Of a DNA stretch of 64,000 nt, positions 9,991 through 21,073 are shown in pieces. The stretch is from an uncultured Eubacteriales bacterium (GTDB taxonomy: Bacteria > Bacillota > Clostridia > Christensenellales > Borkfalkiaceae): NCBI GenBank assembly GCA_949747905.1, contig CATKEF010000034.1, positions 1 to 64,000 on the forward strand, in the 5' to 3' direction. The notes under the pieces were generated by a model. It was not told the origin of the DNA. It saw only the letters and a list, made by a program, of their open reading frames with translations, and made no database searches. Numbering within the stretch: the first letter of the stretch is position 1; every line of letters begins with the position of its first letter. The position numbers were made by a program, and so were the translations under genes.

Positions 9991-11367
9991 TCACTTTATA
10001 AGCATTTGCAAAGACGCCGTAAGATATTGTTTTGCGAATGCGGGCTGAATAATATTGTCGATGTACCCGCCTTTTGCCGCATTTACAGGGTCAGAATTTT
10101 CTTCGGAATATTTTTTCTCGAGTTTTGCTTTATCTGCTTTTTTACTAGCTTCAAACTCTATTTCCGCTCCGCGCACGCCGTCGAACAACGCGATTTCCGC
10201 AGTCGCAAAAGCATAAGAGTAATCGTATCCCATAGATTTTGCCGCAAATACCGTATACCCGAGCCCGATAGCCTTGCCGTAAACAACGGAAATTTTTGCC
10301 GTATCGATACAGTCGAGTATAGAAACGTATTCACCGAGTTCTTTGATGACCAGACTGTTATTTGTCTGTAAATCACATTTGATACCCAAAGTATTCACAA
10401 ATGTTACGTAAGGCAGATTATAGCAACATGCAAATTCGGCAAAATCCTTTATCTTTCTGACATTGCAAGCGTCAAGCTCGACACCGTTATCGCCGTCGAA
10501 GACAACCGCCGCAACGGCTATTCCGCCCACTCTTGCAAGCAGACATTTTGCTTCGGGAGCAAAATTTGCACCCAATTCGATAACGCTGCCTTTGTCGAAA
10601 ACCTGTATAATAGCTTTACCGTCTGCCTTTTTATCGAGAGAAGACAAGCTCTCGTTGAGTTCCTCTCCGTCAACTACGGGCAAAGACAAAAGCTCGTTTA
10701 TTTCCGTAACCGTTTTTCTGATTTCGGAAAATTCTTTTACGCCGAACGTCACAAGACCGGTCTTATCAATGCCTTTAACGCCGCCAACGTCATATTTTGA
10801 CAAATTTTTTCCGCCATTAGCAGATATAACAAGCGGGCTGTTCGTAGCCAACACGCTCTTTTTTTCGATAAAGAAATTAAAATCGCAAATTCCCGCAAGC
10901 AACGAAATCTGACCGTACACGTCTCCGTTGACGACAAGGTACTGCGGAATACTCCCTTTAAGTTGCGACGCTTTTAAAATCAGTTTAGCCAGTCCTTCTA
11001 GGACGTTAATTCCCTCGCCAATCTGCACGCCGCAAGAAGAAAGCAAATATATTACGGGCGTAGATGTTTTTTCCGCCTGCTCGAGACATTTGTCTATTTT
11101 GTTGCAGTTTGCAAGACTTACGCCGCCCGAGAGAACCGCCGCGTTTTGCGCGACAACATAAAAAGGATAGTCGCAGATTGTCGCAAATCCGGTAACCACA
11201 CCCTCGCCTTCGGCGTCTTCGCCGTAAAACTCGTTTCTCGAAAAACTGAAAGCGGAAAGTTCTACGAAACTATTTTCGTCAACAAGTTCAGAAATATCTC
11301 TTCTGATTTCCTTTCCTGCATCCAAAATCTGTTTTCTGCGTTTTTGCAATAAGCTCAATCGTTCCAT
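9991..11367 (-). CDS. Divergent 12S-type acyl-CoA carboxyltransferase (MmdA-like)
   Basis: Two crotonase-like halves: SSCGVQIGEGINVLEGLAKL aligns with SGGARxQEG, and GKAIGLGYTVFAAKSMGYDYSYAFATAEIALFDGVRGA aligns with the RKAYGGAYxVM...PTAEIAVMG region. Confidence 0.85.
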   Translation of the reverse strand: MERLSLLQKRRKQILDAGKEIRRDISELVDENSFVELSAFSFSRNEFYGEDAEGEGVVTGFATICDYPFYVVAQNAAVLSGGVSLANCNKIDKCLEQAEKTSTPVIYLLSSCGVQIGEGINVLEGLAKLILKASQLKGSIPQYLVVNGDVYGQISLLAGICDFNFFIEKKSVLATNSPLVISANGGKNLSKYDVGGVKGIDKTGLVTFGVKEFSEIRKTVTEINELLSLPVVDGEELNESLSSLDKKADGKAIIQVFDKGSVIELGANFAPEAKCLLARVGGIAVAAVVFDGDNGVELDACNVRKIKDFAEFACCYNLPYVTFVNTLGIKCDLQTNNSLVIKELGEYVSILDCIDTAKISVVYGKAIGLGYTVFAAKSMGYDYSYAFATAEIALFDGVRGAEIEFEASKKADKAKLEKKYSEENSDPVNAAKGGYIDNIIQPAFAKQYLTASLQMLIK

Positions 11368-11481
11368 TTATATCTCCTGAATGCCAAATTCGCACAAATA
11401 CATTTTATCAGAAAATCCGACAAATGAAAAGTAATTTGATAAAATAATATCTAAAAATTTTTGATGTTTGAAATAAACAAA

Positions 11482-11502
11482 AAAGGCGACTCAATCGCCT
11501 TT
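11482..11502 (-). terminator. Intrinsic terminator overlapping the end of the TVP38-family gene
   Basis: AAAGGCGA / TCGCCTTT stem followed on the minus strand by a T-rich run; includes the stop codon at 11491. Confidence 0.6.
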
Positions 11503-12399
11503 CTTTTTCAATTTGAATTTACTTTTGATAAACCCGTCGATTTGATCCGAGTACTTGCACACAATCCAGAACGAAGCGACAACCATAGCCGCAAGAACCG
11601 CCCAAATCATTAATCCCCACCACGTGGTGAACGGTATAAGTTCAAAAGAATACGCCGTCGAAAAAACCGAGATTGCCCGCGTCACGGTTATCATTACAAT
11701 ATAATAACCCCAGGTCATGGACGAAAGTCCCGCGACGAAACACAAAATATCGTCCGGAAACATAGGCAACAAAAACATCAGAGAAAGAATGAGATAATCT
11801 TTTCCCTTAAGTTTCAAAAGCCATTTATCCAAAGTTTCTTTGCCAACTATCCAGCAAACCGCTTTATAGCCTATAATTCGCCCGACGGTAAATGCAACTA
11901 TCGAGCCAGAAACAATTCCCGAAAAAGCGTACAACGCGCATTTCAGCGGACCGAACATCGCCACCCCTACGCCAACCGCAACGGAGCCGGGTACAGGCAA
12001 AAGCACAACCTGCAAAAAACAGAAAAAAGTAAACAGCAGCGCCGCAAGATTGCCCGCCTGACCGATGTATTCTCTAAGCGCGTCCACACTGTTTATCTTA
12101 CTTATAAGACCTGTTGCGCACAATGCAAAAAATACGATTGTACATATGTCCAGAAATACAAGTCCGCAAACGGTAAGACGGTACAAAGACTGTTTTCCGA
12201 ATATATAAAACAAGATTCCCGCTATCATAATGACGCTTACCGTAACTGCCGATATGCCTATAAGAAGATTGAAATGTATCTCGAAAAAACTTATGTTCTT
12301 ATAAAAAAAGCCGTATGCGGTAAACAGAAAAGCAACGGCGCTCAATAGAACGACCGTCAAAACGTTTACACAATGTTTCAGAAATTCGGTATGTTTCAT
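11491..12399 (-). CDS. TVP38/TMEM64 (DedA-like/VTT domain) membrane protein
   Basis: Multiple TM helices, VTT region PGSVAVGVGVAMFGPLKCALYAFSGIVSGSIVAFTVGRIIG and LPMFPDDILCFVAG. Confidence 0.85.
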   Translation of the reverse strand: MKHTEFLKHCVNVLTVVLLSAVAFLFTAYGFFYKNISFFEIHFNLLIGISAVTVSVIMIAGILFYIFGKQSLYRLTVCGLVFLDICTIVFFALCATGLISKINSVDALREYIGQAGNLAALLFTFFCFLQVVLLPVPGSVAVGVGVAMFGPLKCALYAFSGIVSGSIVAFTVGRIIGYKAVCWIVGKETLDKWLLKLKGKDYLILSLMFLLPMFPDDILCFVAGLSSMTWGYYIVMITVTRAISVFSTAYSFELIPFTTWWGLMIWAVLAAMVVASFWIVCKYSDQIDGFIKSKFKLKKKGD

Positions 12400-12438
12400 T
12401 TACATTATTAATATATACGTTTCGACGGTTTTTTATAA

Positions 12439-12879
12439 TCAGACCTTAAAATTTTTAACAGCATCGGTCGCCAGCTTGTCGCAAATATTATTATATTCGT
12501 TGTCCGCGTGACCTTTGACCTTTATGAAATCTACTTTGTGAATACGTGTAAGAGCAAGCAGTTCACCCCACAATTCGGCGTTCAGAACGGGCTTGTTATC
12601 AGCTTTTTTATATCCGTTCTTCTCCCAGCCGTATATCCAACCGTTGTTAAACGCGTTCACGGTATAAGCAGAATCGCTGTAAACCTGAACTTCGCAAGGC
12701 TCTTTCAGACATTTAAGCCCTTCAATAACCGCGGTTATCTCCATTCTGTTGTTGGTTGTGGACGGTTCGGCGCCGGAAATACGTTTTTCGGCTTTGCCGA
12801 ACATCAAAACCGCACCCCAGCCCCCGACCCCGGGGTTTCCCGAACACGCGCCGTCCGTATATAATTTTACTTTTTTCAT
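12439..12879 (-). CDS. rnhA: Ribonuclease HI
   Basis: MKKVKLYTDGACSGNPGVGGWGAVL...NNRMEITAVIEGL...YSDSAYTVNA...KVKGHADNEYNN. Start moved to the internal ATG at 12879 (ATGA overlap with proC); the longer ORF to 12999 runs through proC. Confidence 0.95.
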   Translation of the reverse strand: MKKVKLYTDGACSGNPGVGGWGAVLMFGKAEKRISGAEPSTTNNRMEITAVIEGLKCLKEPCEVQVYSDSAYTVNAFNNGWIYGWEKNGYKKADNKPVLNAELWGELLALTRIHKVDFIKVKGHADNEYNNICDKLATDAVKNFKV

Positions 12880-13688
12880 TTCGACGACAACTCTTTTGCT
12901 CGGTTTATGCAAGCGTCGACCGCATCGCTTATTGTTTTTCTGAAATTGCCTTGTTCGAGAACTTTTACAGCCTCTACAGTGGTTCCACCCTTGCTGCAAA
13001 CACTCATAATCAATTCTTCTACCGACTGTTCTTCCCGCATAACCATCTCGGCACTGCCAAGAACAGTCTGAACGGCAAGTATTTTTGCTTCATCCTTTGT
13101 AAGTCCCTGTCTGACACCCGCGTCAATCAGACTGTCAATAAACATAAACGCATAAGCGGGACCGCTACCGCTTATTCCTGTAACTGCATCCATTTTACTT
13201 TCTTCCAAACTGACTACCGTACCGAGACACGAAAAAACATTGCTGATAAAATCGGTATCATCAGTCGATTTGTTAAAATCGGTCATATCAATTCCAATTG
13301 CCCCGCTGCCTATAGAACAGGGAAGATTGGGCATACAACGCGCAACTTTTATAACTCCCACACCCAAAGCATTTTTTACGGTGTTCTTTTTTACTCCCGC
13401 CATTATGGAAATTACTTTTTCGGGGCGGTAGCCTTCAAGACTCTTTATCACATCGCCGAAGTGCTGAGGTTTTACCGCAAACATGAGAAATTCGCTGTTT
13501 TCCGCAACATACCTGTTGTCGCAAACCGTACGCACGCCAAGATAATTTACTTTTTCGAAATCTTCTTCCGAAGACGAACTTACTATTATTTTTTTCTCGC
13601 GTAAAAAATCGGACAACACAACGCCTTTAAGTATCGAGGATGCCATAAAACCGCACCCGATTACACCGAGTTTAAATTGTTTTTTCAT
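12876..13688 (-). CDS. proC: Pyrroline-5-carboxylate reductase
   Basis: GVIGCGFMASSILKGV, VISIMAGV, CMPNLPCSIGSG, GISGSGPAYAFMFIDSLIDAGVRQGL. Confidence 0.95.
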   Translation of the reverse strand: MKKQFKLGVIGCGFMASSILKGVVLSDFLREKKIIVSSSSEEDFEKVNYLGVRTVCDNRYVAENSEFLMFAVKPQHFGDVIKSLEGYRPEKVISIMAGVKKNTVKNALGVGVIKVARCMPNLPCSIGSGAIGIDMTDFNKSTDDTDFISNVFSCLGTVVSLEESKMDAVTGISGSGPAYAFMFIDSLIDAGVRQGLTKDEAKILAVQTVLGSAEMVMREEQSVEELIMSVCSKGGTTVEAVKVLEQGNFRKTISDAVDACINRAKELSSK

Positions 13689-13709
13689 AAATTAATCTCC
13701 GAAAAACAG

Positions 13710-13738
13710 TTGACTAAAATAAACCGATAATATATAAT
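13710..13738 (+). promoter_or_regulatory. Sigma-A-type promoter for tRNA-Trp
   Basis: TTGACT - 17 nt - TATAAT, about 22 nt upstream of the tRNA. Confidence 0.8.
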
Positions 13739-13759
13739 TTATCTTGCTTGAAGCACTTT

Positions 13760-13834
13760 AGGAGAGTAGCTCAACGGTAGAGTCGCGGTCTCCAAAACCG
13801 TCGGTTGCATGTTCGAATCGTGTCTCTCCTGCCA
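13760..13834 (+). tRNA. tRNA-Trp (anticodon CCA)
   Basis: Acceptor AGGAGAG/CTCTCCT, anticodon arm GCGGT-CTCCAAA-ACCGT, T arm GCATG-TTCGAAT-CGTGT, encoded 3' GCCA. Confidence 0.95.
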
Positions 13835-13863
13835 AGCCCGTTCTTACCGGAACGGGCTTTTTT
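13834..13863 (+). terminator. Intrinsic terminator after tRNA-Trp
   Basis: AAGCCCGTTC ... GAACGGGCTT followed by TTTTT. Confidence 0.9.
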
Positions 13864-13884
13864 ATATATCAATATTTTTTTGAT

Positions 13885-15333
13885 TTATATCTTCACGTCG
13901 CCTTTCCGTCCCAGATACTTCTTGTTTTCTCCAAGTATGGGACCGATTTCGTTTTCTAAAAATTCCACAGTCTGAGACGGCGCTCTGCCGATAAACCTTT
14001 TCGCATCGATTATATCTTCCAGCTTATTATGCACTGCCGCAAACGTTTTGTCCGCCTTAATCAATTCTATCAGGTTATTTTCCCGACCGTTTTCTTTGAC
14101 GTTTTTTCCCGCTTCCATTGACAAAACACGAATTCTTTCGTGAAGTTCCTGGCGGTTCCCCCCTGCCTTTACGCATTCCATCATAATATTTTCGGTTGCC
14201 ATGAACGGAAGTTCGGCGGCGATGTGTTTTTCTATAACTTTTTCATAAACAACAAGATTTTCCGATACGTTCATGTAAATGTTCAAAATTCCGTCAAGCG
14301 CAAGGAAAGCCTGTGCATTCACGATTCGCCTGTTCGCCGAATCGTCCAAAGTTCTTTCAAACCACTGCGTTCCTGCCGTAATCGCACTGTTGACAGGCAA
14401 AGAAATTACAAACCGCGCCAAAGAACCTATTCTTTCGCTGCGCATAGGATTGCGTTTATATGCCATTGCCGAAGAACCAATCTGCGTTTTTTCGAAAGGC
14501 TCCTCAATCTCTTTCATATTCTGCAAAATGCGTATATCGTTGGAAAATTTATATGCGCTCTGCGCAATCTGAGACAGTATGCAAAGAACATTATAATCGA
14601 ATTTACGAGGATAAGTCTGACCGGTAACTCCGTAAACTTTATCGTAACCGAGCTTTTTCACCACTTTTCTTTCAAGTTCTTTTACTTTTTTCTCGTCACC
14701 GCCGAAAAGCTCCATAAAACTCGCCTGCGTACCCGTCGTCCCTTTTACTCCGCGCAATCTGAACTGACTTTGAAGATTCACAAGATTTTCGTAGTCCATA
14801 CTCAAATCCTGCAACCATAGGGTCGCCCTTTTGCCTACGGTAGTAAGCTGTGCGGGTTGTAAATGGGTAAAGCCGAGCGTCGGAACGTCCTTATATTTCA
14901 ACGCAAACGCCGCGAGTTTATCCATAACGTTGACGAGCTTGATTTTTATTATCTCGAGCGCGTCAAACAAAATCATCAGCTCAGAGTTGCAATCGACATA
15001 ACAACTCGTAGCGCCCAAATGTATTATCGGCATCGCCGATTTTGCTTGGTCGCCGAATGCGTGCACGTGCGCCATTACGTCATGCCGTACCTGTCTCTCG
15101 TATTTTTCCGCCGTTTCGAAATTAATATCGTCGGCATACTTTTTCATTTCGTCAATCTGTTCTCTTGTGATATTCAAGCCGAGTTCCATTTCGGATTCAG
15201 CAAGCGCAATCCAGAGTTTTCTCCATAATCCGAAACGCTTCTTATCGGAAAAATTGCTTGCCATCTCTTTGCTTGCATATCTGGTAATCAATGGGTTCTG
15301 ATAAACATTATTGTCCGTCATAATTTTCTCCAA
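13885..15333 (-). CDS. purB: Adenylosuccinate lyase
   Basis: Fumarase/aspartase superfamily signature GSSAMAYKRNPMRSE; LGATSCYVDCN; TLGFTHLQPAQ. Confidence 0.95.
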   Translation of the reverse strand: MEKIMTDNNVYQNPLITRYASKEMASNFSDKKRFGLWRKLWIALAESEMELGLNITREQIDEMKKYADDINFETAEKYERQVRHDVMAHVHAFGDQAKSAMPIIHLGATSCYVDCNSELMILFDALEIIKIKLVNVMDKLAAFALKYKDVPTLGFTHLQPAQLTTVGKRATLWLQDLSMDYENLVNLQSQFRLRGVKGTTGTQASFMELFGGDEKKVKELERKVVKKLGYDKVYGVTGQTYPRKFDYNVLCILSQIAQSAYKFSNDIRILQNMKEIEEPFEKTQIGSSAMAYKRNPMRSERIGSLARFVISLPVNSAITAGTQWFERTLDDSANRRIVNAQAFLALDGILNIYMNVSENLVVYEKVIEKHIAAELPFMATENIMMECVKAGGNRQELHERIRVLSMEAGKNVKENGRENNLIELIKADKTFAAVHNKLEDIIDAKRFIGRAPSQTVEFLENEIGPILGENKKYLGRKGDVKI

Positions 15334-15855
15334 TCAGTATTTCAAAGGCGCGGGATAATTTTCACCGTAAGTTTCGACGGTAACCGTTTCCATTACCTGG
15401 GGAACAGCGGGTTTATCGCTCCAGTCCGTCTTTACCGAAGCAATTTTATCTACAACCTCCATTCCCTCAATCACTTTGCCGAATGCGGCATACTGGCCGT
15501 CAAGGTGCGAAGAGTTTTCATGCATAATGAAAAACTGCGAACCGGCAGAGTCCGGCGCCATCGCCCGAGCCATAGAGATAACCCCGCGTTTGTGCTTCAA
15601 ATCGTTATTCTTGAAGCCGTTTAAAGCAAACTCGCCTTTAATAGAGTATCCCGGTCCGCCCGTACCGTTACCGGTCGGGTCTCCGCCCTGTATCATAAAT
15701 CCGGAAATAATTCTATGAAACGTAAGTCCGTCATAAAAACCGCTCCCGACAAGAGAAATAAAATTATTAACGGTATTGGGCGCTTTTTCCGGCTCAAGTT
15801 CTATTTTAATTACTCCACCGCCGCGCATTTCAATTGTAACAACAGGTTTTTTCAT
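15334..15855 (-). CDS. Peptidyl-prolyl cis-trans isomerase (cyclophilin type)
   Basis: FHRIISGFMIQGGDPTGNGTGGPGYSI, GSQFFIMH, AAFGKVIEGMEVVDKI. Confidence 0.95.
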   Translation of the reverse strand: MKKPVVTIEMRGGGVIKIELEPEKAPNTVNNFISLVGSGFYDGLTFHRIISGFMIQGGDPTGNGTGGPGYSIKGEFALNGFKNNDLKHKRGVISMARAMAPDSAGSQFFIMHENSSHLDGQYAAFGKVIEGMEVVDKIASVKTDWSDKPAVPQVMETVTVETYGENYPAPLKY

Positions 15856-15866
15856 AATATTACTCC

Positions 15867-16319
15867 TTATAAATTTTCGTATTTATCCAATCTTACTCCC
15901 GCCTCTTCGAAAAGTTCGAGAGAAAATTTATCCGGATAACCGTCTTTGTAAACCACTCGCGCAATTCCCGAGTTTATAATTATTTTAGCGCAGATAACGC
16001 ACGGTTGATGGGTACAGTAAAGCGTACACCCTTCCACGCTGCACCCGACGCGCGCCGCCTGAATTATGGCGTTCTGCTCAGCATGCACGGCATAGCACAA
16101 TTCGTGCATCGTACCGCTTGCGATATTGCGTTCGTTTCTCATGCATGAACGCTTATCCACACAACTTTTTATTCCCTGCGGAGCACCGTTGTATCCCGTG
16201 GCAATCACACGCTTATCTCGAACGATTACAGCGCCCACATGCCGGTCCTCTTTAAAGCAACTTGACCATGAACCGACAAGTTCGGTCAGTTTCATAAATC
16301 TTTTATCCCATTTATCCAT
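15867..16319 (-). CDS. dCMP deaminase / ComEB family
   Basis: CYAVHAEQNAIIQAARVG and CTHQPCVICAKIIINSGI zinc deaminase motifs. Confidence 0.93.
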   Translation of the reverse strand: MDKWDKRFMKLTELVGSWSSCFKEDRHVGAVIVRDKRVIATGYNGAPQGIKSCVDKRSCMRNERNIASGTMHELCYAVHAEQNAIIQAARVGCSVEGCTLYCTHQPCVICAKIIINSGIARVVYKDGYPDKFSLELFEEAGVRLDKYENL

Positions 16320-16475
16320 AAATCACCACAATTTATCCACTGATAATCTTTGATTATTATCCTACCATATTTTTTAATAAATTGCAATTTTTTCCGTTCT
16401 TATGTTTAAGTTTATTTTGCCGAGTTTATAAAATATTTGTACCAAAAATGAATTTTAATATCGGAGGAAACAGCA

Positions 16476-16760
16476 ATGACAATCAAACCTTTATTCGATA
16501 AAGTAGTCGTTGAAGGTCTTAAAGCCGAAGAAAAGACGAAAAGCGGGCTTTATCTCACCGCGGCAGCTCAGGAAAAGCCCTCAACCTGCGTGGTTGTAGC
16601 CGTAGGTCCCGGAGGAATAATTGACGGCAAAGAAGTTAAAATGCAGGTCAAAGTCGGAGACAAAGTTCTGCTTACCAAATACAGCGGAACGGAAGTTAAA
16701 GTCGACGATAAAGAATACACGATTATCCGCCAGAGCGACATCCTGGCTGTAGTTGAATAA
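16476..16760 (+). CDS. groES: Co-chaperonin GroES
   Basis: IKPLFDKVVVEGLKAEEKTKSGLYL, KVGDKVLLTKYSGTEVKVDDKEY. Confidence 0.97.
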   Translation: MTIKPLFDKVVVEGLKAEEKTKSGLYLTAAAQEKPSTCVVVAVGPGGIIDGKEVKMQVKVGDKVLLTKYSGTEVKVDDKEYTIIRQSDILAVVE

Positions 16761-16764
16761 TTAA

Positions 16765-18408
<1,644 letters not shown>

Positions 18409-18426
18409 TAATTAAATCTCAACCAA

Positions 18427-18460
18427 AAAAAGCGCAGCTCATTGCTGCGCTTTTATTTTT
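18427..18460. terminator. Bidirectional terminator between groEL and the GNAT gene
   Basis: AAAAAGCGCAGC TCATT GCTGCGCTTTT with A-run before and T-run after. Confidence 0.85.
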
Positions 18461-18948
18461 GAGTATATTTTCATATCCTCCACGATTCCGTTTTTAACCG
18501 CGTTTGCCCGCAAAGTTCCCTCGCAAAGAAAGCCGGCTTTTTCCAGAACTCTGCATGAAGCCGAGTTTCTTGCAAACGGTTCTGCGAAAATACGAATAAT
18601 ATCCGAGTTTGCAAACACATAATCGCAAATGCTCTCCACCGCCGCAGTGGCTATTCCCTTATTCCAGTAAGGCTGTCCTATGTAATATCCGAGTTCTGCC
18701 GTATGCGAATGTATATTTTCCTTGCGAAAAACCCCTATGCTTCCTGCCAATTCACCGTCGTAAACGACCGCAAAGGCAAAAACCGAATTTTTATCAGAAG
18801 CAAGTACGGAATTTATATATTCTTCAGCGTCTTTTTCACCGTAAGGAAAGGGCAACCCGTCGCGAAGATTATTCAAAATATTCCGGTTATTTAAAATCGT
18901 AGCCAATTTCGCCGAATCTTCCATGCGCCACGCGCGTATTTCAACCAT
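18439..18948 (-). CDS. GNAT family N-acetyltransferase (RimJ-like)
   Basis: GYYIGQPYWNKGIATAAVESICDYVFANSDIIRIFAEPFARNSASCRVLEKAGFLCEG. Confidence 0.92.
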   Translation of the reverse strand: MVEIRAWRMEDSAKLATILNNRNILNNLRDGLPFPYGEKDAEEYINSVLASDKNSVFAFAVVYDGELAGSIGVFRKENIHSHTAELGYYIGQPYWNKGIATAAVESICDYVFANSDIIRIFAEPFARNSASCRVLEKAGFLCEGTLRANAVKNGIVEDMKIYSKIKAQQ

Positions 18949-18951
18949 TTA

Positions 18952-20172
18952 CTATCCCCTCAGCTTTTTAAGAATTTTTTCCAGGGCGTATTTTCCGTGT
19001 TCGTAGGTCAAGCCGCCTTGAAAATAGGCGATATAAGGAGAAGTTACCGGACCGTCGGCAGATAGCTCTATGGAAGCTCCCGAAACAAATGTGCCCGCCG
19101 CCATTATAATCTTATCGTCGTATCCCGGCATATCCCAAGGCTCGCAGGTAACAAAACCGTCTACGGGGGATGCATACTGAACTTCCTTAATAAAATCAAG
19201 CATAGCTTTTTCATCATCGAAACGAATAGCGCGCGTTATATCCGAAGGAATCTTATCAATCGAAGGATAATTAGTAAAACCGAGTTTGTCCATGGCGAGA
19301 CCAATCAGAAGCGATGTTTTCATCGACTGCAAAACGGTATGCGGCGCCATAAACAGCCCTTGGTAAAAATACCTGTAACCTTCGGCATAGGAACCGACTT
19401 CAAGACCTATGGAAGGAGCTGTGAGTCTTTTTCCTATCAAATCGATATATTCCGATTTACCGCAAATGTATCCGCCCGTCGGAGCAAGTCCTCCGCCGGC
19501 ATTTTTTATCAGCGAACCGACAATTATATCCGCTCCGTGCTGCGTAGGTTCGGTTTTTTCAACAAACTCCCCATAACAATTGTCAACGAAAATGCATCCC
19601 TTAAACCCGCATTTCCTGACAAAATCGCAGACACGCCCGATTTCTTCGCAAGAAAACGCGTCACGCAATTCATAACCGCGCGAACGTTGTATATAAACGA
19701 TTTTCGGACGTAAGTTTTCAATAAATTCCTCTATTCTCTTAAAATCGAATTTACCGTCATCGAGCGCACAATATTGAAAATTTATACCGAAATCTTTCAA
19801 AGAGCCGTTATTTTCACCGAAAATAACTCCACGCAAAGTGTCATAAGGCATTCCGCTTATACAAAAAAGCGTATCACCCGGACGCAAAAGCCCGAAAAGC
19901 GCGACAGACAGCGCATGCGTTCCCGATAAAAGGTGCGGAGAAACAATACCTTCTTCCGCGCCGAAACATTTCGCATACAGTTTTCCGAGCGTATCCCTAC
20001 CTTCGTCGCCGTATCCGTATCCGGTGGAACCGCCAAAATGCCTTACCGCTACACGATATTCCGAGAACGCATTCAGCACTTTAACCTGATTGAAATATGC
20101 GGTTTCCTCGATTATTTTAAATTTTCCCGCAAGCTCGCGCTCGCAACTTTCAATAAATTCTCTGTTTTTCAT
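18952..20172 (-). CDS. Methionine gamma-lyase-like PLP protein (aluminium resistance/YnbB family)
   Basis: AEEGIVSPHLLSGTHALSVALFGLLRPGDTL; SLIKNAGGGLAPTGGYICG (PLP lysine). ORF extends to 20217, but MKNREFIESCERELAGKF at 20172 is the likely start (reduces overlap with miaA). Confidence 0.88.
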   Translation of the reverse strand: MKNREFIESCERELAGKFKIIEETAYFNQVKVLNAFSEYRVAVRHFGGSTGYGYGDEGRDTLGKLYAKCFGAEEGIVSPHLLSGTHALSVALFGLLRPGDTLFCISGMPYDTLRGVIFGENNGSLKDFGINFQYCALDDGKFDFKRIEEFIENLRPKIVYIQRSRGYELRDAFSCEEIGRVCDFVRKCGFKGCIFVDNCYGEFVEKTEPTQHGADIIVGSLIKNAGGGLAPTGGYICGKSEYIDLIGKRLTAPSIGLEVGSYAEGYRYFYQGLFMAPHTVLQSMKTSLLIGLAMDKLGFTNYPSIDKIPSDITRAIRFDDEKAMLDFIKEVQYASPVDGFVTCEPWDMPGYDDKIIMAAGTFVSGASIELSADGPVTSPYIAYFQGGLTYEHGKYALEKILKKLRG

Positions 20173-21073
20173 AAAAAATATCGCAAATAGCCTCCGCAGT
20201 GGCATCTTGAGGCTCAAGCCAAATTATTTCAGGCAGCTTCTTAAAAAAAGTTATCTGTCTTTTTGCATAATGCCGCGTATTTTTCTTTATTATGTCTCGC
20301 ATAGTACTCTCGTTATTACCATTATTCAAACATTCAAGCACTTCTTTATATCCTATTGCCTGCATACACTGACAATCGCCGTTAACACCTGAAGCGACCA
20401 ACTTTCGCACTTCGTCGACAAGTCCGTTTTCGAACATTTCATCGACGCGTGCATTTATTCTGTCGTATAATTCTTCTCTGGAATAATTTACAGCAACCGC
20501 AACGTAATCGTGCAGACGGTCAAAACCGTCATTCTGTTCCGATTTGCGCCTTCCCGTAAGTTCGAATATCTCAATAGCACGCATTACCCGTTTAACATCG
20601 TTTTCGTGCAATTTTTCAGCGCTTTTCGGGTCAACTTCCATAAGTTTTTTATACAGAGCAGCACTTCCGTGACCAACAAGAAAATCTTCCAGCTTTTTGC
20701 GAACGGATAAATCACAACCGATTCCGCCGTAATTCATTCTGAATAGCAAAGAATTGATATAAAAACCCGTACCTCCGCAGATTACGGGAACTTTGCCCTC
20801 AGAAAGCAGCCCGTTCAAAATCGGCGCCGCCATATCGCGATAATCTCCGACACTGAAGTTGCCTTGAGGCTCGGAAACGTCTATCATATGATGAACGATT
20901 CCTCGCATTTCTTCCGTAGTCGGCTTTGCCGTACCTATATTCAACCCCTTATAGACGAGTTGGGAATCGGCGGAAACGATTTCGCCTTTGAGTTTTATTG
21001 CGCAATCGACAGCCAACGCGGTTTTTCCTGTTGCCGTAGCGCCGCATATTACGAGAACTTTATCCAAAATCAC
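20150..21073 (-). CDS. miaA: tRNA dimethylallyltransferase
   Basis: ICGATATGKTALAVDCA, SADSQLVYKGLNIGTAKPT, GGTGFYINSLL. Confidence 0.95.
   Translation of the reverse strand: MILDKVLVICGATATGKTALAVDCAIKLKGEIVSADSQLVYKGLNIGTAKPTTEEMRGIVHHMIDVSEPQGNFSVGDYRDMAAPILNGLLSEGKVPVICGGTGFYINSLLFRMNYGGIGCDLSVRKKLEDFLVGHGSAALYKKLMEVDPKSAEKLHENDVKRVMRAIEIFELTGRRKSEQNDGFDRLHDYVAVAVNYSREELYDRINARVDEMFENGLVDEVRKLVASGVNGDCQCMQAIGYKEVLECLNNGNNESTMRDIIKKNTRHYAKRQITFFKKLPEIIWLEPQDATAEAICDIFYEKQRIY

Noticed and set aside
12880-12999. N-terminal extension of the RNase HI ORF (MQQGWNHCRGCKSS...)
   Set aside because: It overlaps proC in another frame; the internal ATG with an ATGA overlap to proC is the natural start.
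12756-13604. 282-aa plus-strand ORF opposite rnhA/proC
   Set aside because: Spans two convincing minus-strand genes; composition looks like a reverse-frame artefact.
14140-14820. 226-aa plus-strand ORF opposite purB
   Set aside because: Antisense shadow; no domain or ribosome-binding context.
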